Positions 39,760 through 48,228 of a stretch of 64,000 bases of DNA are shown here, piece after piece. The position numbers and the translations under genes were made by a program. Numbering within the stretch: position 1 is the stretch's first letter; each line of letters opens with the position of its first letter. The notes under the pieces were generated by a model. That model saw only the letters and a list, made by a program, of their open reading frames with translations. It was not told the DNA's origin and searched no databases. Source of the stretch: Anaerotruncus colihominis (GTDB lineage: Bacteria; Bacillota; Clostridia; Oscillospirales; Ruminococcaceae); NCBI GenBank assembly GCA_025146135.1, contig CP102255.1:2852001-2916000 (forward strand). The letters are read 5' to 3'.

Positions 39760-41892
39760 TCAGTCGAAGGCAAGGTCGGCATATTCCCGCAGATCCTCCC
39801 GGACGACGACGATCTCATTTTTACGCAACTCCCCCACCGCCGACCGGACAAGGTGCCTCATACAGATCGGCGCATCCTCCTCAGCGGCGAGAAACGCCGC
39901 GTGCAGGACAATGTTTTTAATCCCGCCGCCTGACACCTTGAACCGTTCGGCCAGAAAGGCAAAGTCGACGTCGTCCGCGACGGGGGCGGCTGCCGGCAGC
40001 ATTCCATGGTAAAGGCGTTCGCGCATCTCCTTCTCTGGGAAGGGAAAGTGAACGACAAACCCGATGCGCCGCATAAATGCCGGATCGATATTCTGGAGCA
40101 GGTTGGTCGCCATAATGGTGACGCCGTCGTGATCCTCCACCTGCTGGAGCAGATAGGCGGTTTCCATATTGGCATTTCGGTCATTTGAATCCTTGACTTC
40201 CGAAGCGCGCTTTCCAAACAGAGCGTCGCACTCGTCAAAAAACAGGATACTGTTCGATTTGCGCGCCTCGGTAAAAACCTCCCGCAAATTTTTTTCCGTT
40301 TCGCCGATGTATTTGCTCACCACCTGCGAAATCTGAATCTTGTAAAGCTCCATGTGAAGCTGATTAGCAATCACCTGTGCGCCCATTGTTTTTCCGGTTC
40401 CGGGCGGCCCTGCAAAAAGCATGGAAACGCCGCGGCCATACTGCACACGGCCCCCAAAGCCCCATTGACCATAGACCTTGTAGCTTTGACGTACATGCGC
40501 ACAAGCTTCCCTGAGCAGCCGCACCTGTCCGGGCGGCAGGATGAGATCGTCCCAATCATAAGCCGGCCGCACCTTCGCGGCCAATGCATCCAGACGATGA
40601 ACCGCCTGCCCATAGCAGCAGCGGTGGATTTCCTCCGCTCCTATCATCCGGCGCGCAGATTCAGCCGCAGTACCCTTGGCCTGTCTTACGGCATTGTAAA
40701 TCTGCATGGGGGTAAACCGGAATTTTGCCGAAAGCTCCCGCGTATCGATTCCCGGTCCCAAGGTCCAGCCATCCAGAAAAGCGTCAAACAGGGCCGCGCG
40801 CTCCTCCTGGGTCGTTTCGGATAGTTCGTAAGTGAATATCACCCGCCGGTTTGAAAGCCCACAGGCCCGGTAATTGTTTTCAGTCAGCAAAAAGACAGGC
40901 GCGCATCTCTCCGGCAGATTGCCGACCGCCTCCTCAAAAACCGATTCCAACGGCTTTTCCGGCATATCCAACGCCTCCCCATGCAGAAAGCAGGGGCAGG
41001 CTCCGGCAAGCAGGGCCGCAGCAGCTGTGTAACGCACCATTCCGGGGATATCTTCCAGACCGTCGCGCAGATCGGAAAAAAACGCGCCCTTCCCGGCCTG
41101 TGCAAGGGCGTGGCGGCATATCAGGCGTTTACCGCTGCCGGATTCTCCCCGGATCACCAGCATTCCGGCCGCTCCGCAGGCCATGCGGCCCAATTTTTCG
41201 GCCGCCTCCCCACGAATTGCCAACGGTTCACGCGGCTCACAGGCCGCCAAATGCGTCATCCCCGGCGCAAGCCGGAACGCGCTGCCAATCAGATAATCCA
41301 TTACAAACGGGCGCAGTTCCAAATCGGCGTTTTCCCATCCGCGCGGTTCAAACAGGGCGGAAAACAGCCCGCCAGCCCGAAAGCTTGCCATACTGCCTGC
41401 GATCAATTCACCGGGCTTTGTAAAAAGCTGACAGCACAATGCCATCCCGGGCAGCTTGCGCGCCGCGTCGTCCTGCAGGTAGGAAAACAGCTTTTCATAC
41501 TTCGCATCAGTTGCTGCTACAAAGCCAAGCAGCACGCAGTCCCGCTCAAACCGGCTCAGTCCCAGCGTCTGCGCCAGAGAGAGGGCCGGCAGCACGCCGC
41601 CTGTACAATCGATGCGGTTTTCCACCAACGTGCTGGCCGCCTCGATATCGCGCAGTTCCTCGTCCGACACACCTTGAAACGCCTGTTCCTGTGCGCCGCG
41701 GGCAAGATTATATTCGAATTCCTCGCGGGATACCACAAGCCCCATCATATTTTGGAGCCTGTTTTCCGGCCCAAGCCACGCATGATTTTGATAGACAAGG
41801 TAGATGCGCCAATCAAGCAGAGCCTTCCAGTCCTCCAGAAAGGACTTCTGATCCATGTACGGTTTCCCCGCATTTATAAAATCAAGGCTCAT
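39760..41892 (-). CDS. eCIS AAA+ ATPase (Afp15/Pvc15-like) with two P-loops
   Basis: A 710-aa protein. The C-terminal AAA+ module has Walker A GPPGTGKT (495-502), Walker B ILFFDE (549-554), the sensor-1-like MATNLLQNIDPAFMRRI and arginine finger. The N-terminal half carries a second P-loop GESGSGKR (249-256) inside a degenerate AAA-like domain. ATPases of this type are a constant part of contractile injection clusters and are thought to load cargo or assist assembly. ATG 41892 is chosen for AAAGGAG 5 nt upstream; the longer frame would begin in a repeat. Confidence 0.92.
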   Translation of the reverse strand: MSLDFINAGKPYMDQKSFLEDWKALLDWRIYLVYQNHAWLGPENRLQNMMGLVVSREEFEYNLARGAQEQAFQGVSDEELRDIEAASTLVENRIDCTGGVLPALSLAQTLGLSRFERDCVLLGFVAATDAKYEKLFSYLQDDAARKLPGMALCCQLFTKPGELIAGSMASFRAGGLFSALFEPRGWENADLELRPFVMDYLIGSAFRLAPGMTHLAACEPREPLAIRGEAAEKLGRMACGAAGMLVIRGESGSGKRLICRHALAQAGKGAFFSDLRDGLEDIPGMVRYTAAAALLAGACPCFLHGEALDMPEKPLESVFEEAVGNLPERCAPVFLLTENNYRACGLSNRRVIFTYELSETTQEERAALFDAFLDGWTLGPGIDTRELSAKFRFTPMQIYNAVRQAKGTAAESARRMIGAEEIHRCCYGQAVHRLDALAAKVRPAYDWDDLILPPGQVRLLREACAHVRQSYKVYGQWGFGGRVQYGRGVSMLFAGPPGTGKTMGAQVIANQLHMELYKIQISQVVSKYIGETEKNLREVFTEARKSNSILFFDECDALFGKRASEVKDSNDRNANMETAYLLQQVEDHDGVTIMATNLLQNIDPAFMRRIGFVVHFPFPEKEMRERLYHGMLPAAAPVADDVDFAFLAERFKVSGGGIKNIVLHAAFLAAEEDAPICMRHLVRSAVGELRKNEIVVVREDLREYADLAFD

Positions 41893-41908
41893 AACCGCTC
41901 CTTTCCGG

Positions 41909-42003
41909 CCTTTTTGAAAAAACGCCTCGGCGAAAAACTTTAGTCGGCTGCGCCCCCGCTTTTTTGAAAAAAAGCTCGGCAAAAAACTTTAGGCGGCGGC
42001 GCC
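41909..42003. repeat. Imperfect tandem repeat, ~50-bp period
   Basis: Two copies of a unit CTTTTTTGAAAAAA-CTCGGC-AAAAACTTTAG-CGGC (41909-41955 and 41959-42003) fill the gap between the lipoprotein gene and the ATPase gene. Each copy can fold (TTTTTTGAAAAAA palindrome). May act as an intercistronic RNA element; no ORF here. Confidence 0.65.
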
Positions 42004-42068
42004 GCGAACAGTGGGGTGGGCGCTGCGTTTTTTTGCAGGCTGTGTTTCAATCGGTGCACACGAGGTTT

Positions 42069-43259
42069 TTAATAAATTTTTTCACAGGAGATAAGCAGTT
42101 CAAATGGAAGCTGAATATTTAGCGCACGCGCCGCCTGTTGATTGGCAACGATATACGGTGTGCATGTGTAGGGCTGCATGATATCCCCCGGCTGTTCTCC
42201 GCAAAGCACCCGTACCGTCACATCCGCGACGAGCTGCCCGATCTCCTCGTCGACAAGGCTTTCCTGCATAATCAGGCCGCCCGCCTCGACCAATGGTTCG
42301 CCGGTCTGAATGAAAACGGGGACGCCCGCTTCATGAAACCTTTGGATGAACGCCTGAGCTCGCTGCTGTGGTTGGATGAGCTGCGTCGTCAGCATGAATG
42401 CGTCAATGCCTTCCTGCTCCAGCAGCTCATCGCAGGCGGCCTCCAATCCGGCCCAGTAAGCGGCAAGCGCAGCCTCGCTATCCGCGCTGTTGGACACGGG
42501 CGGCGGATCGATCCGCCGTTCCACCAGCTCGATTCCTATCTGCGCAGCCGCCTCCCGATAACCTGTACGGCCGCCAAGGCCCTCGTCATAATAGATCAGC
42601 CCCAGCTTTTTAAAGGGAATCAGGTCGTGATAGAGCACAAGCTGACGCTGATACCGCTCCGGGTCGGTATAAGCCCAAACATTGGGAATTCCCGAATATT
42701 GCTCCCCCTTCACAATCCCGCTGCCGACGGCGTCCGCAAGCGGGAAAGCGAGCACCGGCACCCGATCGCGCGCGTGCAGCTTGCCAAGCTGCGCGGCCTC
42801 TGTGCCAAGCGTCACAATGATATCAGCCTCGCCGGCGTCCACATACGCCTGAACCGCCTGACTCACAGCCTGCTGTCCATCGGCTGCAATATCATAGATC
42901 TTTTCTCCGCAAACCTCCAGATAAGGACCCAATTCACATCCGTCGAACAGCCCGTCATACTGTACAGCCTGACCGTCCTCCAGCGGATTTTCCAGTATCC
43001 AGCCGGTTTGTTTCAGTCCACGCAGATAGCAATCGGCGACAGACACGGTGGCGTCGAACGAAATTGCCACCATCAGTACCCTGTACGGCTTCCTGTTCTC
43101 CCGCGGCGCCGGTGTGCGGACCACTCTTTCCTTTTCGACAGATTCCAGCGCGAGCCAGGACGGCGCAATCTGTGATTTCTGCGAAGCCGGAGCACAGCCG
43201 TTCAAAAACGGCAGGAGTACGGCGCAGAGCAAAGCCGTCATTCGTATTCGCAGCCTCAT
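42069..43259 (-). CDS. ABC-type substrate-binding lipoprotein (PF04392-like)
   Basis: A 396-aa protein with a lipoprotein signal (MTALLCAVLLPFLNGC) and a two-lobed type I binding fold of the 'ABC_sub_bind' group (VLMVAISFDATVSVADCYLR; later VTLGTEAAQLG, YSGIPNVWAYTDP). Relatives bind amino acids or aromatic ligands and are usually linked with a permease and ATPase, which are absent here. The start ATG overlaps the stop of the upstream sensor-like gene (ATGA), so the pair may form a ligand-sensing module in the eCIS operon. Confidence 0.85.
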   Translation of the reverse strand: MRLRIRMTALLCAVLLPFLNGCAPASQKSQIAPSWLALESVEKERVVRTPAPRENRKPYRVLMVAISFDATVSVADCYLRGLKQTGWILENPLEDGQAVQYDGLFDGCELGPYLEVCGEKIYDIAADGQQAVSQAVQAYVDAGEADIIVTLGTEAAQLGKLHARDRVPVLAFPLADAVGSGIVKGEQYSGIPNVWAYTDPERYQRQLVLYHDLIPFKKLGLIYYDEGLGGRTGYREAAAQIGIELVERRIDPPPVSNSADSEAALAAYWAGLEAACDELLEQEGIDAFMLTTQLIQPQQRAQAFIQRFHEAGVPVFIQTGEPLVEAGGLIMQESLVDEEIGQLVADVTVRVLCGEQPGDIMQPYTCTPYIVANQQAARALNIQLPFELLISCEKIY

Positions 43260-44287
43260 GCCATCACCTTCTTTTTTCCACAGCGCCGTATGGCGGCCGG
43301 GGCCAATCCGGCAGCCAGGCAAACGGCCGTGCAGCATCCAAGCGTAACGCCGGCCGTTGCCGCCGCCCTGGCTGCGTAGCCCCGTGTGCGCCGGCTGACA
43401 TATTCGGAGGAATGCTGCCCGTATATCATCGCGTTCTGATCGCTGTAAAGTGTGCGGATCACCTCAATGTTTCCTTCCGTTTTGCGCAGGTAGCTGTTGA
43501 GATCGGTGAGGCTGTCCGGCTGCGCTCCCTTGGCGATCACGCTGTTCACCTCCTCCTGGATGGTCTGGACAACCTGATGGGCGCTGCGCCGGGCCATCGA
43601 TTCTGTCCGCCATCCGGCCTGCACGGTTTCCAATCCCAAGTCAACCGCCTGTGCCGCCAGGATAAACACACAAACCAAAACACAAAACCGAAGCGCAGCG
43701 CGGGGGCGGCGCTTCTCCTTTGCACGCATAATCACAAGTGCAACAATCGAGGCAGCCTCCAGCCAGATTACCAACGACTGCAACGCTGCCGATTGCTTTT
43801 CCTGTTCAACCTCAGTGTTAAGGGCGGCGCGGTTGAGCCTCAGCAGCATCCAGCCCGCAAACCCTTCCCGTCCCTCGATATCCAGCCAAAGCCACGCCTC
43901 ATCTGCCGTGTCCAGACTTCCATACAGTCCGTCCGCCTCTGGCAGCGACGCAGGGTCCAAAATCCGCCCGTCAAACCGGCCCGCCTGTCCGCACAACTTT
44001 CCATCCGCGGACACCACACAGACCCCCTCCATGTAGGAGGAGGTCTGACGCAGCCGCTCCAGCAGGCTGTCCATATTATAATATGCCTCCAACTGTTTGC
44101 CGTAACGGAGGGCATATTCAATCCGGCTCACATACTGCCCGGCGGAAAAGGCAAGCTGTAAGCGGTTATTTTCGGCGTAGACAGCGTCGATCGTCGTCCG
44201 CTTAACCGAGAGGGTGCACAGCATCCCGATCAAAAACACGATCAGCACCATCAGGATCGCCAACCCCTTTTTAACTCTATGGCCCAT
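43256..44287 (-). CDS. Two- to three-helix membrane sensor-like protein
   Basis: A 343-aa protein. TM1 at ~8-28, an extracytoplasmic segment ~30-165 (dCache/PAS-like: SYMEGVCVVSADGKLCGQAG), TM2/TM3 around ~170-220, a second external helical segment ~225-300 (RSAHQVVQTIQEEVNSVIAK), and TM4 at ~305-330 with a short basic tail. It has no HAMP, kinase or methyl-accepting domain. It is translationally coupled to the binding lipoprotein gene, so it could couple ligand binding to another membrane protein in the cluster. Family not recognised. Confidence 0.65.
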   Translation of the reverse strand: MGHRVKKGLAILMVLIVFLIGMLCTLSVKRTTIDAVYAENNRLQLAFSAGQYVSRIEYALRYGKQLEAYYNMDSLLERLRQTSSYMEGVCVVSADGKLCGQAGRFDGRILDPASLPEADGLYGSLDTADEAWLWLDIEGREGFAGWMLLRLNRAALNTEVEQEKQSAALQSLVIWLEAASIVALVIMRAKEKRRPRAALRFCVLVCVFILAAQAVDLGLETVQAGWRTESMARRSAHQVVQTIQEEVNSVIAKGAQPDSLTDLNSYLRKTEGNIEVIRTLYSDQNAMIYGQHSSEYVSRRTRGYAARAAATAGVTLGCCTAVCLAAGLAPAAIRRCGKKKVMA

Positions 44288-44314
44288 CAGTCACGCTCCT
44301 TTTGCAGCAATCCT

Positions 44315-44692
44315 TTATGGGACATTCACAGTGGAGGCGGGACTCATCGTCACGCTGATCACCCCGCCATAGGCGCACATCAGCTTGGAGGTGTTGTTAA
44401 GCGCCGGCTTACCGCCCACCAGTACGGTCGGAGAACCGGGCGCCCATACGCCGGCCGGGACAGGCGTACACGGCATTGGCGTCAGAACGCCCAGTGCGGC
44501 CGCCGTTGCACTGGCGACCGTTGGATTTGCCATGGATGAACACATCCCAAAGGTGGCAAGCGTCACATCGGAAATGGTCGCCACCGGCATATTGACCGCC
44601 AATGCCTGCTGCTGGCTCGTCGCCATGAGCGGGCACGGCGCGACGCCGAACGTGCAGCTGCACATCGCGCCGTTTACGACAGGCATCGCCAT
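44315..44692 (-). CDS. PAAR-like spike-tip protein (DUF4280)
   Basis: A 125-aa protein of the DUF4280 family. It has a Cys-containing start (VVNGAMCSCTFGVAPCPLM) and the conserved GSPTVLVGGKPALNNTSKLMC. DUF4280 proteins are PAAR-like tips that sharpen the VgrG/gp5 spike and can carry effectors. It corresponds in position and role to Afp10. It lies 28 nt before the sensor-like gene. Confidence 0.9.
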   Translation of the reverse strand: MAMPVVNGAMCSCTFGVAPCPLMATSQQQALAVNMPVATISDVTLATFGMCSSMANPTVASATAAALGVLTPMPCTPVPAGVWAPGSPTVLVGGKPALNNTSKLMCAYGGVISVTMSPASTVNVP

Positions 44693-44705
44693 TTAACCAC
44701 CTCCT

Positions 44706-45443
44706 TCAAAGAGCGAAGGTCTGTTCGCCGCTGGCCGCGTCGACAGCAAACCGCCGGTATGTCCCATCCGCCTCAAGATAAAGCTCCGCCTGCGCCGTCC
44801 CCATCAGCGCGGCAAAAAAGCGGCCGTCCGCCCCCGTCTGGTAACGGCGTACCGGATAGAGCGCGGTCCCGCGCTTGTGCGCAGCCCTCAGCGGCGCTGC
44901 CAGTAAAAACAGCCCGTCGCGTTCCTCCATAAGCATCACCGTCTCGCTGCTTTTGCCATCCGGCAAAAAGAATTCCCCCGGCACCGCCTGCATCAGATTT
45001 CTTGAGGAAAGGAACAGGCGCAGCCGCTCCCGTCCGGCCTCGACACCATCCTCCGCAAGCTTGATCTGCCCGCGTCCGGGCTGTATCAGCAGCGCCTCCC
45101 GCCCTGCCGCGGGCGTGCCTGAGACAAGCACCGTTCCGTAAAATCGGACCGCTGCGCCGCCAAACGGATAATCTTCCGCGGGATTGAGTTCCCGGTAATA
45201 TTCCAAAAAGCCTGTGCCATCCGGCAGGACGGCTGTCCATTCCAATGGACAAAAGCCCGGTCCGTCCACGCGCACTGTGTATTCCCCTGGAGGCAGATCG
45301 ATCAAAACGAACCATCCGCCCGGCTTATAGAGCGGCTTCACGGCCTGCCCATTGAGCCAGAAGCGCACTGCCGCCGCGCTCGCGACCGGTTGGCCGCGAA
45401 AGCCGTCTGTCAGCCGCAGTACCAGAGAAGCTCTGTGTGTCAC
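44706..45443 (-). CDS. Beta-sandwich protein of the eCIS cluster
   Basis: A 245-aa protein without a firm family. The first ~90 residues read like a carboxypeptidase-regulatory/transthyretin-like domain (GGWFVLIDLPPGEYTVRVDGPG), and a second beta domain follows (about 100-245, ending DGRFFAALMGTAQAELYLEA). Starts with GTG overlapping the DUF4255 stop (GTGA). Found between the cap protein and the PAAR tip, it may be a structural or fibre component; this is inference from position. Confidence 0.65.
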   Translation of the reverse strand: MTHRASLVLRLTDGFRGQPVASAAAVRFWLNGQAVKPLYKPGGWFVLIDLPPGEYTVRVDGPGFCPLEWTAVLPDGTGFLEYYRELNPAEDYPFGGAAVRFYGTVLVSGTPAAGREALLIQPGRGQIKLAEDGVEAGRERLRLFLSSRNLMQAVPGEFFLPDGKSSETVMLMEERDGLFLLAAPLRAAHKRGTALYPVRRYQTGADGRFFAALMGTAQAELYLEADGTYRRFAVDAASGEQTFAL

Positions 45444-46027
45444 CGTGCATCCCTCCCCGCACTCTTTTCATCGAGTGTAACGCTGATTTGTCCGACACGT
45501 CCGGCTGTACGGGTCCTGGTAGATTCGATTGAGACGGTGCAGTTCACCGCGAAGGACGCCTTATATGGCTTGGAATTGGAATTCCACATGCGCTGGAGCG
45601 CCTCCATCGTCAGCTTCGAGATTGAGACGAGCAGCGCCTCCCCGCTTTGTGCGAGCGAACCGCTCAACACCCCGCTGTCAATGGCAGGATTGTCGCGCAG
45701 CGCCTGTACGGCCCGTCCAAGGATACGGTATTCGTCCTCCGCGCGGTTTGTGACCGGCGCTTTGGAGTGGGCGGTGACCAGATATGTCAGCTTGAGCTGT
45801 AAAGGAGCCATCCGCTGCGTATTGCGTCCTTCCTGTATAAATCCCTGCCGGCCCTCCGCGCTTTCCTCCAAATGGAGCAGATGGACCGTGAGCTGAAAGT
45901 CCTCCGGCTCAAATGGGCTGCCCAAACCGATCAGTTCCGGCTTGCTCACCGGCTCCGGCGTCATTTCCCGGCGCAGCAGCGCCACAATGGCCTGTCCCGC
46001 CTCCGCGATCGCCGTATAACCAGCCAT
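45440..46027 (-). CDS. DUF4255 protein, eCIS cap/terminator (Afp16/Pvc16-like)
   Basis: A 195-aa protein matching DUF4255: YTAIAEAGQAIVALLRREMT at the start, then PFEPEDFQLTVHLLHLEES and PLQLKLTYLVTAHSKAP. In Afp/PVC particles the DUF4255 protein caps the tube-sheath at the distal end. The ATG at 46027 (AAAGGGGGA upstream) is preferred to an upstream start in a palindromic stretch. Its stop overlaps the next gene. Confidence 0.9.
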   Translation of the reverse strand: MAGYTAIAEAGQAIVALLRREMTPEPVSKPELIGLGSPFEPEDFQLTVHLLHLEESAEGRQGFIQEGRNTQRMAPLQLKLTYLVTAHSKAPVTNRAEDEYRILGRAVQALRDNPAIDSGVLSGSLAQSGEALLVSISKLTMEALQRMWNSNSKPYKASFAVNCTVSIESTRTRTAGRVGQISVTLDEKSAGRDAR

Positions 46028-46084
46028 ATCCGATTCCCCCTTTACGCGCCGCGGCAGAAACCGCGGCTTTATCAACAGGCCGGT

Positions 46085-48157
46085 TTATGCCTTCTGTTTC
46101 GACGCCGGTTTTAACCGGCTTTGTTTTTCTTCCGATACCCGGGACGAAGCCTCATCGTCCTGCGTATTGTCCGCCGTTTCCCCATCGTCCGCCGGCTGCT
46201 CGGCCGGCGCCGGCATCTGCTCATGTGAACGCAGCGCCAGAAATACCATCGGCACCTTTGGAAGCTGTTCCCGCGCCGGATCGGATGAATCCTCTATTTC
46301 GGAGGACGCCTGCGTTTGCTCAGATGCTCCGCCTTCAGAATCCTCATCGGACGGCTGCGCCTGCTGCGCAGCGTCCGGATTTGTCCAGCCCCAGGCGGTT
46401 GCGGTATATTCATCATACTCGAACCAGCGGGACTGGTCGGGCGCTTTGGCCGAGGCAGCGATCGCGTCAGCCGCGCCGCCAAGCATCTGTGAAAGCCCTT
46501 GCCCGCTGGCAAAAACCGGCAGCGCCAACAGCTCCGATCCGGTCGAAACAGGTTCGTCCAGCGTGCCAAACTGCTCCAGGTCGCATGCGGAAAGCAGATC
46601 CTCATTAAAGACATAAACCTCGTAAACTCTGGCGGGCGTGTCCTCCCCAGCGGGCAGGTCGGTCACAAGCGCGATCCCGGCGTCCCTGTTGATCACAAGG
46701 CCATAACCGGACTCCTCACGCGTTTCGGTGCGCGCCTGAGCAAAGGCTTCCGCGGCATCCGCAGCTGTCTGACCGAGCAGCTCGGCCGGGTAAGGGATTC
46801 CGCTTTCAAAGTTGCCCTGATAGATCGCATTGCCGCGCGCATGATAGAGAACACCCTCGCCCGAAAGCAATCCATCGGCAAAAGAACCTTCCAGATAAAG
46901 CTTTCCGTTTCTATAGACGCTTCCGGAGCCTTGGGCAACGCCCTGTTCAAAGCTGCATTCCAGCACATCGCCCGAGGAAAGCGATAGCCGGCCTGCGCCC
47001 TGGTATATGCCGTCGAGCAGTTCCCCCTCATAAAGGAGCTTTCCGCCCGGTCCATAAAGTTTTCCAGAGCCGGTGCGCTGTCCCATCACATACCCGCCTG
47101 TATAGCAGGCCGCGCCGTCCTCAAAATATTCGCTCCCCTCGCCGTCATACTTTCCCAGCAGGAAACCGCCCTTGTAGAAAAGCGAGCCATCCGGCCGAAA
47201 CAACGCGCCGGAACCGCTGTATACGCCCTGTTCAAAATCTCCCTGGTATTTGACGGTTCCATCCGGGTAAAACTCGGTGCCGGCACCGGAAAGCAGTCCT
47301 CCGGAAAAGGTTCCGGTAAACTGCGCTGCGCCGTCTGCAAAGAGCGTACCCTTGCCCTCATACTGCCCGGAGACAAACCCGCCTTCATACTGCTTTTGTC
47401 CATCCGGATTATAAAGCGTGCCGGTTCCGCTGTAGCTTCCCTGATCGAAGTTGCCCTCATAATGCACGGTTTTCCCGTCTTCATAAAAGAGCCTGCCAGC
47501 TCCCTGATAGACGCCCTGCTCCAAATTCCCTTCATACAGCGGCAGGCCGTTTTCATAGACAACCCCATACCCCTGACGGACCCCCGCCGCAAAATCGCCC
47601 TCATAAAGGCGGTGGTTCTGTTCGTCATAAAGCGTCCCTTTGCCCTCGTACAGGCCGCTGGCAAACATGCCCTCGTATTGAAGCTGGCCGCTCTCATAGT
47701 ATTCCTTGCCCCTGCCGGTCTTTGCCCCTTCCTCCAGCTTTCCATGAAACAGGAGCACCGTTTTGCCATCGTCAGCATAGAGCTTCACCCGTCCGGTATA
47801 TGTCTCCACACGCGTGTCGGATACCGGCAGGCAGGCAGTCAGAAATCGGCTCTGCACAAACGGCCAGCCAATATAATATACGAACAGCCCGCCCGCAATC
47901 AATACCAGGGCGATCACCACAAACAGGCTCTTGGCGATGAATACAGGCCCGGCGTCGATATAATCGGCGCGCGTCTCGGGCTTGAGCTTCACCTTTGTCA
48001 CGCTTTTGGTGACCGCCGGTACCACCTTGGAGAACTGCCGGCCTAAATTGGTCGCGCGGCGCAGCCGGAACCAGACGGCGCGAAACGGACGTGTAACCGC
48101 TGTTCGAAGCATGCGCAGCCCCATCCGCAGGGAGCTTGTAAGTTGTCTGAATAGCAT
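46085..48157 (-). CDS. Membrane protein with MORN repeats
   Basis: A 690-aa protein. Basic N-terminus (~1-75), one transmembrane helix (~77-100, SLFVVIALVLIAGGLFVYYI), then about fifteen MORN-type repeats (pattern YEGxFxxGxYxGxGxLY; ~140-480), a globular part (~490-590) and an acidic Ser/Glu/Gln-rich tail. MORN arrays form elongated, hairpin-rich rods that bind lipids or proteins. Start ATG 48157 follows GGAGGA. Not a standard eCIS subunit; its placement between the cap protein and the cyclase-like sensor suggests a scaffold or surface docking role. Confidence 0.82.
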   Translation of the reverse strand: MLFRQLTSSLRMGLRMLRTAVTRPFRAVWFRLRRATNLGRQFSKVVPAVTKSVTKVKLKPETRADYIDAGPVFIAKSLFVVIALVLIAGGLFVYYIGWPFVQSRFLTACLPVSDTRVETYTGRVKLYADDGKTVLLFHGKLEEGAKTGRGKEYYESGQLQYEGMFASGLYEGKGTLYDEQNHRLYEGDFAAGVRQGYGVVYENGLPLYEGNLEQGVYQGAGRLFYEDGKTVHYEGNFDQGSYSGTGTLYNPDGQKQYEGGFVSGQYEGKGTLFADGAAQFTGTFSGGLLSGAGTEFYPDGTVKYQGDFEQGVYSGSGALFRPDGSLFYKGGFLLGKYDGEGSEYFEDGAACYTGGYVMGQRTGSGKLYGPGGKLLYEGELLDGIYQGAGRLSLSSGDVLECSFEQGVAQGSGSVYRNGKLYLEGSFADGLLSGEGVLYHARGNAIYQGNFESGIPYPAELLGQTAADAAEAFAQARTETREESGYGLVINRDAGIALVTDLPAGEDTPARVYEVYVFNEDLLSACDLEQFGTLDEPVSTGSELLALPVFASGQGLSQMLGGAADAIAASAKAPDQSRWFEYDEYTATAWGWTNPDAAQQAQPSDEDSEGGASEQTQASSEIEDSSDPAREQLPKVPMVFLALRSHEQMPAPAEQPADDGETADNTQDDEASSRVSEEKQSRLKPASKQKA

Positions 48158-48228
48158 CGTTTCTATTTCCTCCGTGAGCGTATCCAATGGGAAGGGCCAA
48201 AGCCCTCCGAAAGCCCTGTGCCCGGCCC

